Source of the DNA: Pelagibacterium flavum
GTDB taxonomy: Bacteria; Pseudomonadota; Alphaproteobacteria; Rhizobiales; Devosiaceae
NCBI RefSeq assembly: GCF_025854335.1
Contig: NZ_CP107716.1
Location: forward strand, 1,605,001 to 1,669,000
Direction of reading: 5' to 3'
Length of the DNA: 64,000 nt
Part shown: positions 8,594-18,100 of the stretch, one piece after another
Numbering within the stretch: the stretch's first letter is position 1
Layout of the letters: each line of letters starts with the position of its first letter
Notes under the pieces: model-generated
Told to the model about the DNA's origin: nothing
Seen by the model: the letters and a program-made list of their open reading frames with translations, nothing else
Databases searched by the model: none
Position numbers and translations under genes: made by a program

Positions 8594-9202
8594 ATGTCCA
8601 AGCCGAAAATTGCAATCATCATTTCTTCGACCCGCGAAAGCCGTTTCGCCGACAAGCCCGCCCAGTGGCTTTTGGCCAAGGCCCAGGAGCGTTCCGAATT
8701 CGACGTCGAACTTGTCGATCTGCGCGATTTCGATCTGCCGTTCTTTGATGAGGTGGCCTCCAACATGTGGGCGCCGAGCCAGGACCCCAAGGCTATCGCC
8801 TGGCAGAAGAAGGTCGGCGAGTTCGACGGCTATATCTTCCTTGTTGCTGAATACAACCGCTCGATTACCGCAGCGCTCAAGAATGCGCTCGATCAGGCCT
8901 ATGTCGAATGGACCAAGAAGCCCGCTGCATACGTCGGTTACGGTTCAGTCGGTGCTGCTCGCGCCATCGAACAGCTGCGACTGATTAACGTCGAACTTCA
9001 GATGGTCCCTGTTCGTCACGGCGTGCATATCGGCGGTTCGGAATTCTTTACCGTCTGGGGGGGAGGCAAGAACGAGCCGATGGAAGCCATCGAACCCGTG
9101 ATCGCTCCGAGCCTCAACGATATGTTCGACAACCTTGGATGGTGGACCGCTGCCACCAAGGCTGCCCGCGACGGCAAGGTCGAAGCTATCGCCGCCGAAT
9201 AA
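8594..9202 (+). CDS. NADPH-dependent FMN reductase family protein
   Basis: A 202-residue flavodoxin-fold oxidoreductase. The N-terminal phosphate-binding loop IISSTRESRFADKPA and the flavin-contact motif AEYNRSITAALKNALDQA mark the FMN_red family (quinone, azo-dye or chromate reductases). I chose the ATG at 8594, which begins the conserved beta strand and follows aggga, over an in-frame ATG 15 codons earlier. A terminator follows, so it is probably monocistronic. The physiological substrate is unknown. Confidence 0.9.
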   Translation: MSKPKIAIIISSTRESRFADKPAQWLLAKAQERSEFDVELVDLRDFDLPFFDEVASNMWAPSQDPKAIAWQKKVGEFDGYIFLVAEYNRSITAALKNALDQAYVEWTKKPAAYVGYGSVGAARAIEQLRLINVELQMVPVRHGVHIGGSEFFTVWGGGKNEPMEAIEPVIAPSLNDMFDNLGWWTAATKAARDGKVEAIAAE

Positions 9203-9229
9203 ATCCCGGCTGCATTGCAAGATTGACGA

Positions 9230-9257
9230 GGGCTGCCCGTACGGGTGGCCCTTTTTT
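9230..9257 (+). terminator. Rho-independent terminator
   Basis: A 9-bp stem (9230-9238 with 9243-9251, two G-T pairs), a GTAC loop and six T at 9252-9257, downstream of the FMN reductase. Confidence 0.85.
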
Positions 9258-9338
9258 GTTGCCGTGTGGCATGTCGCCATTTTGCCACGGACGGGGCCTA
9301 GATCGTCTCAATCACGATCCAGCACAAAGGGGTGTGCG

Positions 9339-9860
9339 ATGTTGGACTGGCTGGAAACAGCAGGCGACTTTCTGATGGGAACCGCGCTTTCCACACTATC
9401 GGTGGTGGGACTGGGGCCGGACGAGCCTGCGCGCTATCAGATGGATGGCTTTCTGGCGGGGCTGGAACAGGGCTGCGAGATTTCAAGCGATCTCGGGGTG
9501 TTCTGGGAGCAGATCGTGGCCGATGGCACGCTGATTGTCCCCGCTGATGCCAGCGCCTATTTTTCCGCCACCCAGATTGCGGTGCGGGAGGATCATCGGG
9601 AACTGCGCGTGCCGGTCAAGGGAGACTGGCTGGGCCATGAGGTGGCCGCGATCTCGGTGATCGCCGGTATCGACAATGGCTACAGCTCGATCGGCGTGGT
9701 GTTTGTGCCCGGTCAGGAGGGGCTCGACGCAGCGATGGCGCCAATCGCCGCGCAGTCGGATGCCATCATGCAGGCCGATCCCGACAATCTGGTCGGGGCA
9801 AGCGCGGTTTTCGGCACGTTTGGTGGTGCGCCACAGTATATCTGCGACTTTTCAAACTAG
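9339..9860 (+). CDS. Hypothetical protein
   Basis: A 173-residue acidic, soluble protein starting MLDWLETAGDFLMG. I do not recognise a family. Predicted content is mixed alpha/beta with no signal peptide and no obvious catalytic motif. The ATG at 9339 is chosen because the longer in-frame reading runs back through the upstream terminator. Its 3' end overlaps the convergent gene by 4 bases. Confidence 0.65.
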   Translation: MLDWLETAGDFLMGTALSTLSVVGLGPDEPARYQMDGFLAGLEQGCEISSDLGVFWEQIVADGTLIVPADASAYFSATQIAVREDHRELRVPVKGDWLGHEVAAISVIAGIDNGYSSIGVVFVPGQEGLDAAMAPIAAQSDAIMQADPDNLVGASAVFGTFGGAPQYICDFSN

Positions 9861-10270
9861 CGCGGCATGTCCGGGCAGACGAAGGGCACGGGCGCGGCCG
9901 TGTAGCGCTCTTCGACGATGTCTTCGCCCAGATGCAGGGCCAGAACCAGCTCGGCTTCGTTGAGCTCCACGATGTCGGCCTCGATGGTCATGGTGTCCTC
10001 TTGCCAGCTCAGTGAATCCTCGCCGGTCATCTGCCAGTTTGAGAGGCGATAGGTTTCCCAGCAGGAATCCTGGAGCATGGTCCCTTCCGAAAGGAACAGA
10101 ACCATTGAGCCGGGCAGGCCGGCATCATCTTGCGACTGTATCCAGAACTTTTCGGTGAGGGACGCCCCAATCATCGGGGCCGACGTCATGCCTTCGGCTT
10201 CCTGGGCCGTGGCGGGGGATGCGAAAAGTGCCGAAAAGGCAAGAACTGTAAGGATAGTCGGACGCATCAT
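9857..10270 (-). CDS. Hypothetical exported protein
   Basis: A 137-residue protein with a signal peptide (MMRPTILTVLAFSALF, cleavage after ATA or ATAQ near residue 23) followed by about 110 residues rich in acidic residues. Two cysteines (in LQDSCWETY and VPFVCPDM) could form a periplasmic disulfide. The alternating polar/hydrophobic strands and the final VCPDMP resemble small beta-barrel periplasmic proteins such as the META domain, but I cannot assign a family. The start is one of two tandem ATG codons (10270 or 10267) after a gagg SD. Confidence 0.65.
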   Translation of the reverse strand: MMRPTILTVLAFSALFASPATAQEAEGMTSAPMIGASLTEKFWIQSQDDAGLPGSMVLFLSEGTMLQDSCWETYRLSNWQMTGEDSLSWQEDTMTIEADIVELNEAELVLALHLGEDIVEERYTAAPVPFVCPDMPR

Positions 10271-10371
10271 TGGCCTCGTTGGCATTCGGAGCGGGCAGCC
10301 TGCAGCGATGTTTGGCCCAAATTGTGGTGATTGCAAATCGTTTCGGGTCGGGGTGCTCAAGTTTGTGGAAA

Positions 10372-10389
10372 GTGTCACCCCGGTGTCAT
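10372..10389 (+). promoter_or_regulatory. PhoB box upstream of the PAP2 phosphatase
   Basis: Two direct repeats, GTGTCAC at 10372-10378 and GTGTCAT at 10383-10389, have the exact 11-bp period of the Pho box (CTGTCAT-N4-CTGTCAT). The site lies about 50-66 bases before the phosphatase start, suitable for activation. Confidence 0.65.
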
Positions 10390-10437
10390 TGGACCACCCT
10401 AAAGGGCAGCTCCATTGTTCACACTGGAGCCATATCC

Positions 10438-12315
10438 ATGAACCGCAAATCCTCCATATTCCTTGGCCGTCTGTCGGGTGCGCTGGCACTCTCTTTGCTG
10501 ACCAGCACGGCGCTGGCCGCCCCTCTCGGCGTTGGCGAATTTACAGTGCCGCTGCCCGATGTCGCCTATCCGCTGCCGGTGGTCGAGACCTATACGCACC
10601 AGGCAGGTGTCGGTGCCGACGGGGCCGAAGTCAATCGCTATGACCGCGCCGAAAACCCGGTTCTCGAATTGCATCGCGGCTTTGACGAAATCTGGAATCT
10701 CGGTGACGAAGCGTGGCGCTCGGGTGGTGCGAACGGGGACGGAGCGCTCGACTATTCCAATGTCGAAATTGTCGATCCCGCCGTGTGGGCGGCCAACATG
10801 GCCTATGTACTTTCGATGACCGGCAGCGCCCGCGACGATCAGGAAGCGCTGGAAGCCTATCTCGACGATCGCCGTTCGCAGGGCTTTTCAGTAATCTCCG
10901 GCATGGGGCCGGTGCTGGCCAATATCTACGCCGCCGAAGCGCAGGCTTTCACGACGATCAATCACACCTTGGGCACGTTCGATCCCAATTTGGTTCTGCC
11001 GGTCAAGGAAGACGACCACGGCACCGAAGCGGGAACGGGTGGTGAAACCATGCAGGACTTTGTGGCCTTCATGGCGATGATGCGCGGGCCCGAAGGGACG
11101 ACATCGCCCTCGAAATATTTCTACGCCTCGCCGCGCCCCTGGCGCATGAGCGATACCGGGCAGGTGGTGGAAACAGGCACCGATGTTATCGGGCCGAACA
11201 GCTTTGAGCGCTATGATAGCAATGTCGAGGTGATCCCGGCTCTGCTCAGCGCGCGCGAAACACGCGGCCGGCACAAGGATGGCGGGTATCCTTCGGGACA
11301 TGCCAATGCTGGCTACCTTGCTGCCATTGCTTATGCCTATGCGCTGCCGCAGCGCTACGAAGAGCTTTTGACCCGTGCGTCCGAGTTGGGCGAAAATCGC
11401 ATCGTGACCGGCATGCACTCGCCGCTCGATGTGATGGGTGGGCGCACCATGTCCATGGCCATGGCGACCGCGCTGCTCTCTAATCCCGAGCATGCCGACC
11501 TCAAGCAGGCGGCATTTGCGAACATGCAGGCCGTGATGGCGGCCAATGTGGGCGAGGGCACCACGATTGCCGCAGCGGCCGAGAGCCAGCCGGGCGACCG
11601 TTGGGCCAATGATGCCGCCAACGCAGCGCTCTATCGCTTGCGTACCCATTATGGCCTGCCTCAGGACGCAGCGGATATGGGGCAGGAGATGGTCGTGCCG
11701 ATGGGCGCCGAGGTGCTTCTTGAAACGCGCCAGCCCTATCTCAGCGCTGAACAGCGCCGCGTGGTGCTCTACACCACGGGTGTGCCCAGCGGCTATCCGG
11801 TGCTCGATGAAACCAATGGCTGGGGCCGGATCGATCTTGTGGCTGCGGCTGGCGGCTATGGAGCCTTCCCGGGCGACGTATCGGTGACCATGGATGCGGA
11901 TCTGGGCGAAATGCACGCCGAGGACATTTGGGTTCACGACATTTCCGGCCCCGGCATGCTGACCAAGGCCGGTTCGGGCAAGCTGACGCTAAGCGGTTAC
12001 AATTCGTACGCGGGCGGCACGCGACTGGAAGAGGGCACGTTGGTGGCTGGAACCACGATGGCGCTTGGCCAAGGCGATCTGCTGGTGAGCGGCGGCGTGC
12101 TGGAGGTTACCGCACTTGGCCTTGATATCGGCGGTGAAATTGACGTCGAAGGCGGCGCACTTGTAGTCGATCTGGGTGATGCCGAAGCGGGCAGCACGGT
12201 CTCGATTCTGCGCGCGACCACGATCGTCGGTACGTTCGATGCGGTGACCGATATCGATGGCAATGCTCTGGAGGTCGAAACGGCCGGTGGCGAATTGACG
12301 GTCATTGTTCCCTGA
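10438..12315 (+). CDS. Secreted class A acid phosphatase (PAP2) with autotransporter-type repeat tail
   Basis: A 625-residue exported phosphatase. A signal peptide (cleavage near TALA-A, residue 29) precedes a PAP2/vanadium-haloperoxidase domain with all three signature blocks: KYFYASPRPWRM (about residue 226), GGYPSGHANAG (about 285) and NRIVTGMHSPLDVMGGR (about 320). Residues 500-610 carry an autotransporter-associated beta-strand repeat (LTKAGSGKLTLSGYNSYAGGT), which is usual in passenger domains, yet there is no C-terminal beta-barrel. It would release phosphate from organic esters outside the cytoplasm. A PhoB box lies upstream. Confidence 0.88.
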   Translation: MNRKSSIFLGRLSGALALSLLTSTALAAPLGVGEFTVPLPDVAYPLPVVETYTHQAGVGADGAEVNRYDRAENPVLELHRGFDEIWNLGDEAWRSGGANGDGALDYSNVEIVDPAVWAANMAYVLSMTGSARDDQEALEAYLDDRRSQGFSVISGMGPVLANIYAAEAQAFTTINHTLGTFDPNLVLPVKEDDHGTEAGTGGETMQDFVAFMAMMRGPEGTTSPSKYFYASPRPWRMSDTGQVVETGTDVIGPNSFERYDSNVEVIPALLSARETRGRHKDGGYPSGHANAGYLAAIAYAYALPQRYEELLTRASELGENRIVTGMHSPLDVMGGRTMSMAMATALLSNPEHADLKQAAFANMQAVMAANVGEGTTIAAAAESQPGDRWANDAANAALYRLRTHYGLPQDAADMGQEMVVPMGAEVLLETRQPYLSAEQRRVVLYTTGVPSGYPVLDETNGWGRIDLVAAAGGYGAFPGDVSVTMDADLGEMHAEDIWVHDISGPGMLTKAGSGKLTLSGYNSYAGGTRLEEGTLVAGTTMALGQGDLLVSGGVLEVTALGLDIGGEIDVEGGALVVDLGDAEAGSTVSILRATTIVGTFDAVTDIDGNALEVETAGGELTVIVP

Positions 12316-12364
12316 CCTGCCAGAAATGGCGCCCCGTGGCGCCGCGAAAGCTGGATGAAATCGG

Positions 12365-12390
12365 GCCGTCGTCTCGAAAGAGGCGGCGGC
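12365..12390 (+). terminator. Hairpin, possible terminator
   Basis: An 11-bp stem with two G-T pairs and a GAAA tetraloop (12365-12375 with 12380-12390), downstream of the phosphatase gene. The following sequence is only weakly T-rich, so termination is uncertain. Confidence 0.5.
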
Positions 12391-12438
12391 TCATCGTTTC
12401 GGGTCAGGGCGCGAAATCACTCTTGAAAATTGCCGAAC

Positions 12439-12454
12439 CGTACCGTACGGTACG
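12439..12454. promoter_or_regulatory. Perfect 16-bp palindrome, candidate TetR operator
   Basis: CGTACCGTACGGTACG lies 80 bases before the TetR gene. Size and symmetry suit a TetR-family operator, implying autoregulation and possibly control of the downstream ilvC. Confidence 0.6.
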
Positions 12455-12533
12455 CCTCGCTCGGAGGGGCTGTTTTGCTCATTGGGGCATGGCCTTCCAG
12501 CTACGATAATCGATAACAGACAGCGAGTCACGC

Positions 12534-14220
<1,687 letters not shown>

Positions 14221-14270
14221 CCTGCACGGGCGCTTGGCGATCCACGGCCTTTGCTTGGTCGGATACCAGA

Positions 14271-14297
14271 CCGGAAAAGTGCGAGGCACTTTTCCGG
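14271..14297. repeat. Perfect 12-bp-arm palindrome
   Basis: CCGGAAAAGTGC-GAG-GCACTTTTCCGG, between the ilvC stop and the ilvC 3' remnant. The arms are typical of short rhizobial intergenic palindromic elements. No T run follows, so it is not a classical terminator. Confidence 0.65.
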
Positions 14298-14307
14298 GCA
14301 TCCTCCG

Positions 14308-14350
14308 GTGGATCAAGGCCGGCGCGCTGGTGGACAAGAGCCGGAACTAG
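14308..14350 (+). pseudogene. Remnant of a second ilvC 3' end
   Basis: 43 bases match the end of ilvC (14178-14220) with three differences. Read in the ilvC frame both encode [13 protein letters not shown] plus a TAG stop, so all three differences are synonymous third-position changes. The true ilvC terminator follows this copy, not the intact gene. It looks like the tail of a displaced resident ilvC allele. Confidence 0.85.
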
Positions 14351-14381
14351 ACTTCCGCAGTTGAAGTTGAACTTTGAAAAA

Positions 14382-14406
14382 GGGTCGGTTTTGCCGGCCC
14401 TTTTTT
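14382..14406 (+). terminator. Rho-independent terminator after ilvC
   Basis: A 7-bp stem (14382-14388 with 14394-14400), a 5-base loop and six T at 14401-14406. It sits behind the ilvC remnant and before the convergent YCII gene. Confidence 0.85.
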
Positions 14407-14411
14407 CTGAG

Positions 14412-14741
14412 CTACCACTCGTTGAGCGGCCAGATTTCGAACACGCCGTGAGCTATCGCGCAAGGCGTTTCCGAGGCCAGCGCGATCGCTTCGTCCATGT
14501 CATCGGCTTCCATAATTGCAAAGCCGGCGATTGGCAGATCCGACGAGAGGTAGGGCCCGGTTTCTGTCTGGACGCCGCGTCCGTTGTGATTGCGCACCTG
14601 GACAGGTGTTCCGGCGATACCCATCGTGACACCGCGCTCCTTGAGAAGGGCATCGTGGTCATGGGCTGCCTGCCTGATGTCCTCTGGTGTCCGATCGTAT
14701 CCGGCTCGGTCGCCATAGCCTATGGTTATGTATTTTGGCAT
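14412..14741 (-). CDS. YCII-related (DGPF domain) protein
   Basis: A 109-residue ferredoxin-like alpha/beta protein. The pattern of early strand MPKYITIGYGD, central GPYLSSDLPIAGFAIMEADDMDEAIALASETP and C-terminal FEIWPL is that of the YCII/DGPF family, often found beside ECF sigma factors or SRPBCC proteins. Function is unknown. It is the last gene of the minus-strand run starting at 16620, 54 bases after the RibD-like gene. Confidence 0.8.
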   Translation of the reverse strand: MPKYITIGYGDRAGYDRTPEDIRQAAHDHDALLKERGVTMGIAGTPVQVRNHNGRGVQTETGPYLSSDLPIAGFAIMEADDMDEAIALASETPCAIAHGVFEIWPLNEW

Positions 14742-14795
14742 TGCTGGGTCTCCATGTTGAGTGGACCGGCGCTTTGCCGCCGTTTGGGTTTGCCG

Positions 14796-15359
14796 TCAGG
14801 TTGGGGTTTTCAAGCCGTAATAAAGAACGATGCCGCCGTTCTTGAGCGGCTGGGTCTTGAGAAGTTCGAGATCGATCCGCAAGTCGGACGGCTTGAACAA
14901 CGGGTTGCCGCGACCAAGCAAGAGCGGGGCGATACCCAGCCGGTATTCATCGACAAGGCCCGCTGGCAGGAGTGAGGCAAGCAGTTCAGCGCTCCCAAAG
15001 ATATAGAGATTGCGCTGCGATTTTGACTTGATGTCGCGCAGAGCTTCGACGACATCGCCATTGATAACTCTGGTGTTGTTCCAGTCGGGCACCGTCAGCG
15101 TGTTTGAGACGACATATTTGGGCAGCGCGTTCATGGCATCGGTAATGGGCCCGGTTTCGGATTCGTTGGCCCAGTACGCAGCCATGCCCTCATAGGTGCG
15201 CCGTCCGAAAACCAGTGCTTCGGTATCGGCCAACTGCGCCTCGGAGAGGGCCGCCAATTCGTCGCCCCAGATGGTTTCGTGCAGAGACAGATCCCAAGGC
15301 TGAAGGCCCTCGAAATAGCCATCGAGGCTTGCAATGTTCCAGACAATCAATTTGCCCAT
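14796..15359 (-). CDS. Dihydrofolate reductase family protein (RibD C-terminal domain)
   Basis: A 187-residue protein with the DHFR/RibD-reductase fold: N-terminal LIVWNIASLDGYFEG, central ALVFGRRTYEGMAAYW and C-terminal LYIFGSAELLASLL plus DEYRLGIAPLLLGRG. These are NADPH-binding reductase relatives of unknown substrate, not the housekeeping FolA. The ATG lies 3 bases after the stop of the upstream SRPBCC gene, so it is in the same operon. Confidence 0.85.
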   Translation of the reverse strand: MGKLIVWNIASLDGYFEGLQPWDLSLHETIWGDELAALSEAQLADTEALVFGRRTYEGMAAYWANESETGPITDAMNALPKYVVSNTLTVPDWNNTRVINGDVVEALRDIKSKSQRNLYIFGSAELLASLLPAGLVDEYRLGIAPLLLGRGNPLFKPSDLRIDLELLKTQPLKNGGIVLYYGLKTPT

Positions 15360-15362
15360 CGG

Positions 15363-15827
15363 TCAGTCCTCCACGATTTTTGCAAGGGCGGCCAGAAGCC
15401 CGGCCGTTCCGTCTTCACGGATCTTGGGGTCATCATAGCCGTCGAGATAGGCGCCCTGTTCGGTCAGCTTGAGCTGGGTGCCGTCCGCCGCGTCGGTCAG
15501 TTCGATCGTGGTGAGCGAGGCCGATATGTGGTGGCCGTCGGCGTCCATGTCATAGGCATAGATGATGCGCTCGTTCTCGATGATGTCGAGGTAGATGGCG
15601 TCGTAGCGATAGGCGTGCGTGCTGCCATGTTGTTCGGCAACGCCATGGCTGTGCTCGCGGCCTCCGACACGGAAATCCATATTGGCCGCTGCGCCCTCCG
15701 GGGCGTCGCTTCCGAACCATTTCTGCTTGGTCTTGAAATCGGAAAAGGCTGCGAAGACCTTTTTGCGCGGGGCGCGGTAGGTGCGCTGGAGCGTGAAGGT
15801 GGCGTGGACGACGTTGCGGTCGGTCAT
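15363..15827 (-). CDS. SRPBCC (AHSA1-like) protein
   Basis: A 154-residue START-like hydrophobic-cavity protein of the AHSA1/CalC group. It begins with NVVHATFTLQRTYRAPRKKVFAAF and ends with the typical LKLTEQGAYLDGYDDP. It is a clear paralogue of the next gene upstream (both contain VGGREH, YDIVENERIIYAY-like and LTEQGAYLDG blocks), so the pair arose by tandem duplication. Start and stop overlap its neighbour by 4 bases, implying coupled translation. The ligand is unknown. Confidence 0.85.
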   Translation of the reverse strand: MTDRNVVHATFTLQRTYRAPRKKVFAAFSDFKTKQKWFGSDAPEGAAANMDFRVGGREHSHGVAEQHGSTHAYRYDAIYLDIIENERIIYAYDMDADGHHISASLTTIELTDAADGTQLKLTEQGAYLDGYDDPKIREDGTAGLLAALAKIVED

Positions 15828-16282
15828 TGCTTTTGCTCCAGATGATTGTTGAGTCGGTCGAGAAGGGAGGTGGTTCCGCTCCTCCAGAATTTTGGTCCGT
15901 CAAAGCCGTCGAGATAGGCGCCTTGCTCGGTGATCTTGAGAAGGGTTGCCCCGTCTTCGGCATCGGCCAATTCAACGGTGGTCAACGTCGTGCCTGCGTT
16001 TCCTTGTCCGAAGCTGAAGGAATAGGCGTAGATGATGCGCTCATTTTCGACGATGTCGTAATGGATACCATCGTAACGGAAGCTACCGCCGCCGGGGGCA
16101 GACATTTCGACGTGTTCGCGTCCGCCCACGCGAAAATCGAGTGAGTATCCCTGTGCGGGGGCTCCATGTGCCCATTGGCGCTTCTGCGGCTCATCGGCAA
16201 AGGCCAGAAAGACCCGGCTCTGGGGTGCGGAATAGATTCGCTCGAGATCGAAAGTGGCGTGTACCACGGTGCGGTCAGTCAT
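15824..16282 (-). CDS. SRPBCC (AHSA1-like) protein, paralogue
   Basis: A 152-residue AHSA1-family protein paralogous to its downstream neighbour. It opens MTDRTVVHATFDLERIYSAPQSRVFLAF and has VGGREHVEM and ITEQGAYLDGFDGP. The ATG at 16282 has a strong ggagga SD and overlaps the ArsR stop by 4 bases. The ArsR-SRPBCC pairing is a recurring arrangement in which the regulator controls the neighbouring binding protein. Confidence 0.85.
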   Translation of the reverse strand: MTDRTVVHATFDLERIYSAPQSRVFLAFADEPQKRQWAHGAPAQGYSLDFRVGGREHVEMSAPGGGSFRYDGIHYDIVENERIIYAYSFSFGQGNAGTTLTTVELADAEDGATLLKITEQGAYLDGFDGPKFWRSGTTSLLDRLNNHLEQKQ

Positions 16283-16620
16283 TTGTCTTCCTCCAGAGTG
16301 TCGTTTTCGAGAAGGGCCCCGAGAGCGTCGAGACGGCGGCCCCATAATGTGCGGCGCTCGTTGATCCAGCGCTCGGCCCGGCTGAGTGCGGCCGTATCGA
16401 GCGTGCAGATGCGCACGCGGCCTTGTTTTTTGGTGACCACCAGTCCGGCCTGCTCAAGCACCGCGATGTGCTGGAGCGTGGCGGGCAGCGAAATGCCAAG
16501 CTGGCTGGAAAAATCGCCGATGCTTGCACTCGATTTGCTCAGCCTGTCGATCATGGCGCGACGGTTGCCGTCGGCCAGGGCGCGGAACATGAGATCGAGC
16601 TGTGAAGAATCGTTAAGCAT
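16279..16620 (-). CDS. ArsR family regulator
   Basis: A 113-residue winged-helix repressor. LMFRALADGNRRAMIDRLS begins the HTH domain and LGISLPATLQHIAVLEQAGLV gives the recognition helix, with RWINERRTLWGRRLDALGALL at the C-terminus. It lacks the CVC metal-binding motif of metal sensors and belongs to the SRPBCC-linked subgroup. I use the ATG at 16620; a longer reading runs into the monooxygenase gene. It heads the operon down to 14412, and a perfect dyad lies at its start. Confidence 0.88.
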   Translation of the reverse strand: MLNDSSQLDLMFRALADGNRRAMIDRLSKSSASIGDFSSQLGISLPATLQHIAVLEQAGLVVTKKQGRVRICTLDTAALSRAERWINERRTLWGRRLDALGALLENDTLEEDK

Positions 16621-16625
16621 ATGCC

Positions 16626-16649
16626 TAACTATCAGTGCGTCGATAGTTA
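16626..16649. promoter_or_regulatory. Candidate ArsR operator
   Basis: TAACTATC-N8-GATAGTTA, perfect 8-bp arms, 5 bases upstream of the ArsR start. Its position suits steric repression of the ArsR-SRPBCC operon. Confidence 0.6.
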
Positions 16650-16688
16650 AGTCAATGCCTAAGTTATGTGCGCGCCCAGCCTGAAGTG

Positions 16689-17918
16689 TCAGGGCTGGCG
16701 GCGGGCGAAATCGGGGGCATGTTCGGGGCGGGGGCCGAAGGCGACAAAGCGCGCTGGAACTTTGCGGAAGCCGGGAACGTGCCGGGCCAGAAACAGCATG
16801 AAGCGCGGCGGTCCGGCGTGCTCGGATCGAAACCCGTTCTGGAAAACGATACGATGGAGAATGCGCTGCATGGCCTGAATGACTCTGGTGGGCATCATGC
16901 GACGTTGTTGCACGGCCTCGAGGTCGGTTTCGGTCAATGTTCCGGCGCGTAGCGGATTGCGGAGAATGCGGGCGGTCGCAACAGCATCCTGTATGGCGAG
17001 ATTTACGCCGACACCACCGACAGGTGACATGGCATGAGCGGCATCGCCGATACAGAGCAGCCCGGGGCAATGCCAGCGTTTGAGCCGATCGAGTTTCACA
17101 TCAAGGGTCTTGACCTGTTCCATTGAGGTGAGCGTATCCACGCGATCGGCGAAGTCGGGACGCAATCTGGCGATCATATCGCGAAGGGGTTGGATGCCTT
17201 GAGCGCGGCGCCGTGCATCGGTGCCTTTGGGGATGAAGACCGCAATCTGGTAGAATCCCTCGCGGGCTATCGCGAGCATGATGTCTTGCCCGGCAAAGCT
17301 GGGGACAAGATTTGCCGGTTCGGCTTGTTCATCGGGGCGGCGGGGCCGGCGAAACCACCAGACGTCAAAAGGCACGTCATAATCGCGAGAGACCAGCCCG
17401 GCCTGCTTTCGCAGGATGGAATGGCGGCCATCGCACGCGACGACCAGGTCGGCTTCGATCATCTCCTCTCCATGATCGGTGCGCACAGTGACCCCGGCAA
17501 CTTTGTCGTCCCGCCAGAGCAGGTCGGTGACCTCGGTTCCCATAAACAGTGCGAAGGCCGGTTCGCGCCGGGCATGGTCGGCCAGAAATCCAAGAAAATC
17601 CCATTGCGGGATCATGGCGATATAATTGTAAGGCGGCGGGAGCGCGGAAAAATCGCCGAAGTCGATGCTTTCGCCGTTCGTTGTGGGCAGGCGCAGGCTT
17701 TGGAGCCTGCTTTGCGGCAGTTGCGCGAATTCCGCACCGAGGCCGAGCTCGTCCAAAAGCCTGATCGTCGAAGGGTGCACGGTATCGCCGCGGAAATCGC
17801 GCAGGAAGTCGGCATGTTTTTCGCAAACAATGACTTCCACCCCGCCGCGCGCCAGCAGCAGGCCGAGCATTATGCCGGCGGGACCGCCCCCGGCGACGAG
17901 GCAAGTCGTGCGTTTCAT
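16689..17918 (-). CDS. FAD-dependent monooxygenase (PheA/TfdB or UbiH type)
   Basis: A 409-residue group A flavoprotein hydroxylase. The FAD Rossmann motif is CLVAGGGPAGIMLGLLLARGG, the DG motif is VVACDGRHSILRKQAG (about residue 160) and the GD motif is GLLCIGDAAHAMSPVGGVG (about 285). Such enzymes hydroxylate aromatic or antibiotic substrates. The SD gggggaga precedes the ATG. It is divergent from the PhzF gene with 182 bases between. The substrate cannot be read from the sequence. Confidence 0.9.
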   Translation of the reverse strand: MKRTTCLVAGGGPAGIMLGLLLARGGVEVIVCEKHADFLRDFRGDTVHPSTIRLLDELGLGAEFAQLPQSRLQSLRLPTTNGESIDFGDFSALPPPYNYIAMIPQWDFLGFLADHARREPAFALFMGTEVTDLLWRDDKVAGVTVRTDHGEEMIEADLVVACDGRHSILRKQAGLVSRDYDVPFDVWWFRRPRRPDEQAEPANLVPSFAGQDIMLAIAREGFYQIAVFIPKGTDARRRAQGIQPLRDMIARLRPDFADRVDTLTSMEQVKTLDVKLDRLKRWHCPGLLCIGDAAHAMSPVGGVGVNLAIQDAVATARILRNPLRAGTLTETDLEAVQQRRMMPTRVIQAMQRILHRIVFQNGFRSEHAGPPRFMLFLARHVPGFRKVPARFVAFGPRPEHAPDFARRQP

Positions 17919-18100
17919 GCGAGCTCTCCCCCTTGGCTATTGTGCCAAATGCCGGAGATCGTGTCGCGGGGAAAACGCAAATTCCCGGCGATCGTGAGGA
18001 GCCCGATTATGGGGGTGGTAACCATTGCGACGATAGGCATAGTGTTTTGAGTACGCGCATGGAATTCGCCTCCCAACCTGCCCCGAGGACTGCCCGAAAG

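Noticed and set aside
10888..11937. 349-codon open frame opposite the PAP2 phosphatase
   Set aside because: Antisense shadow; composition is histidine/arginine-rich and lacks a start signal.
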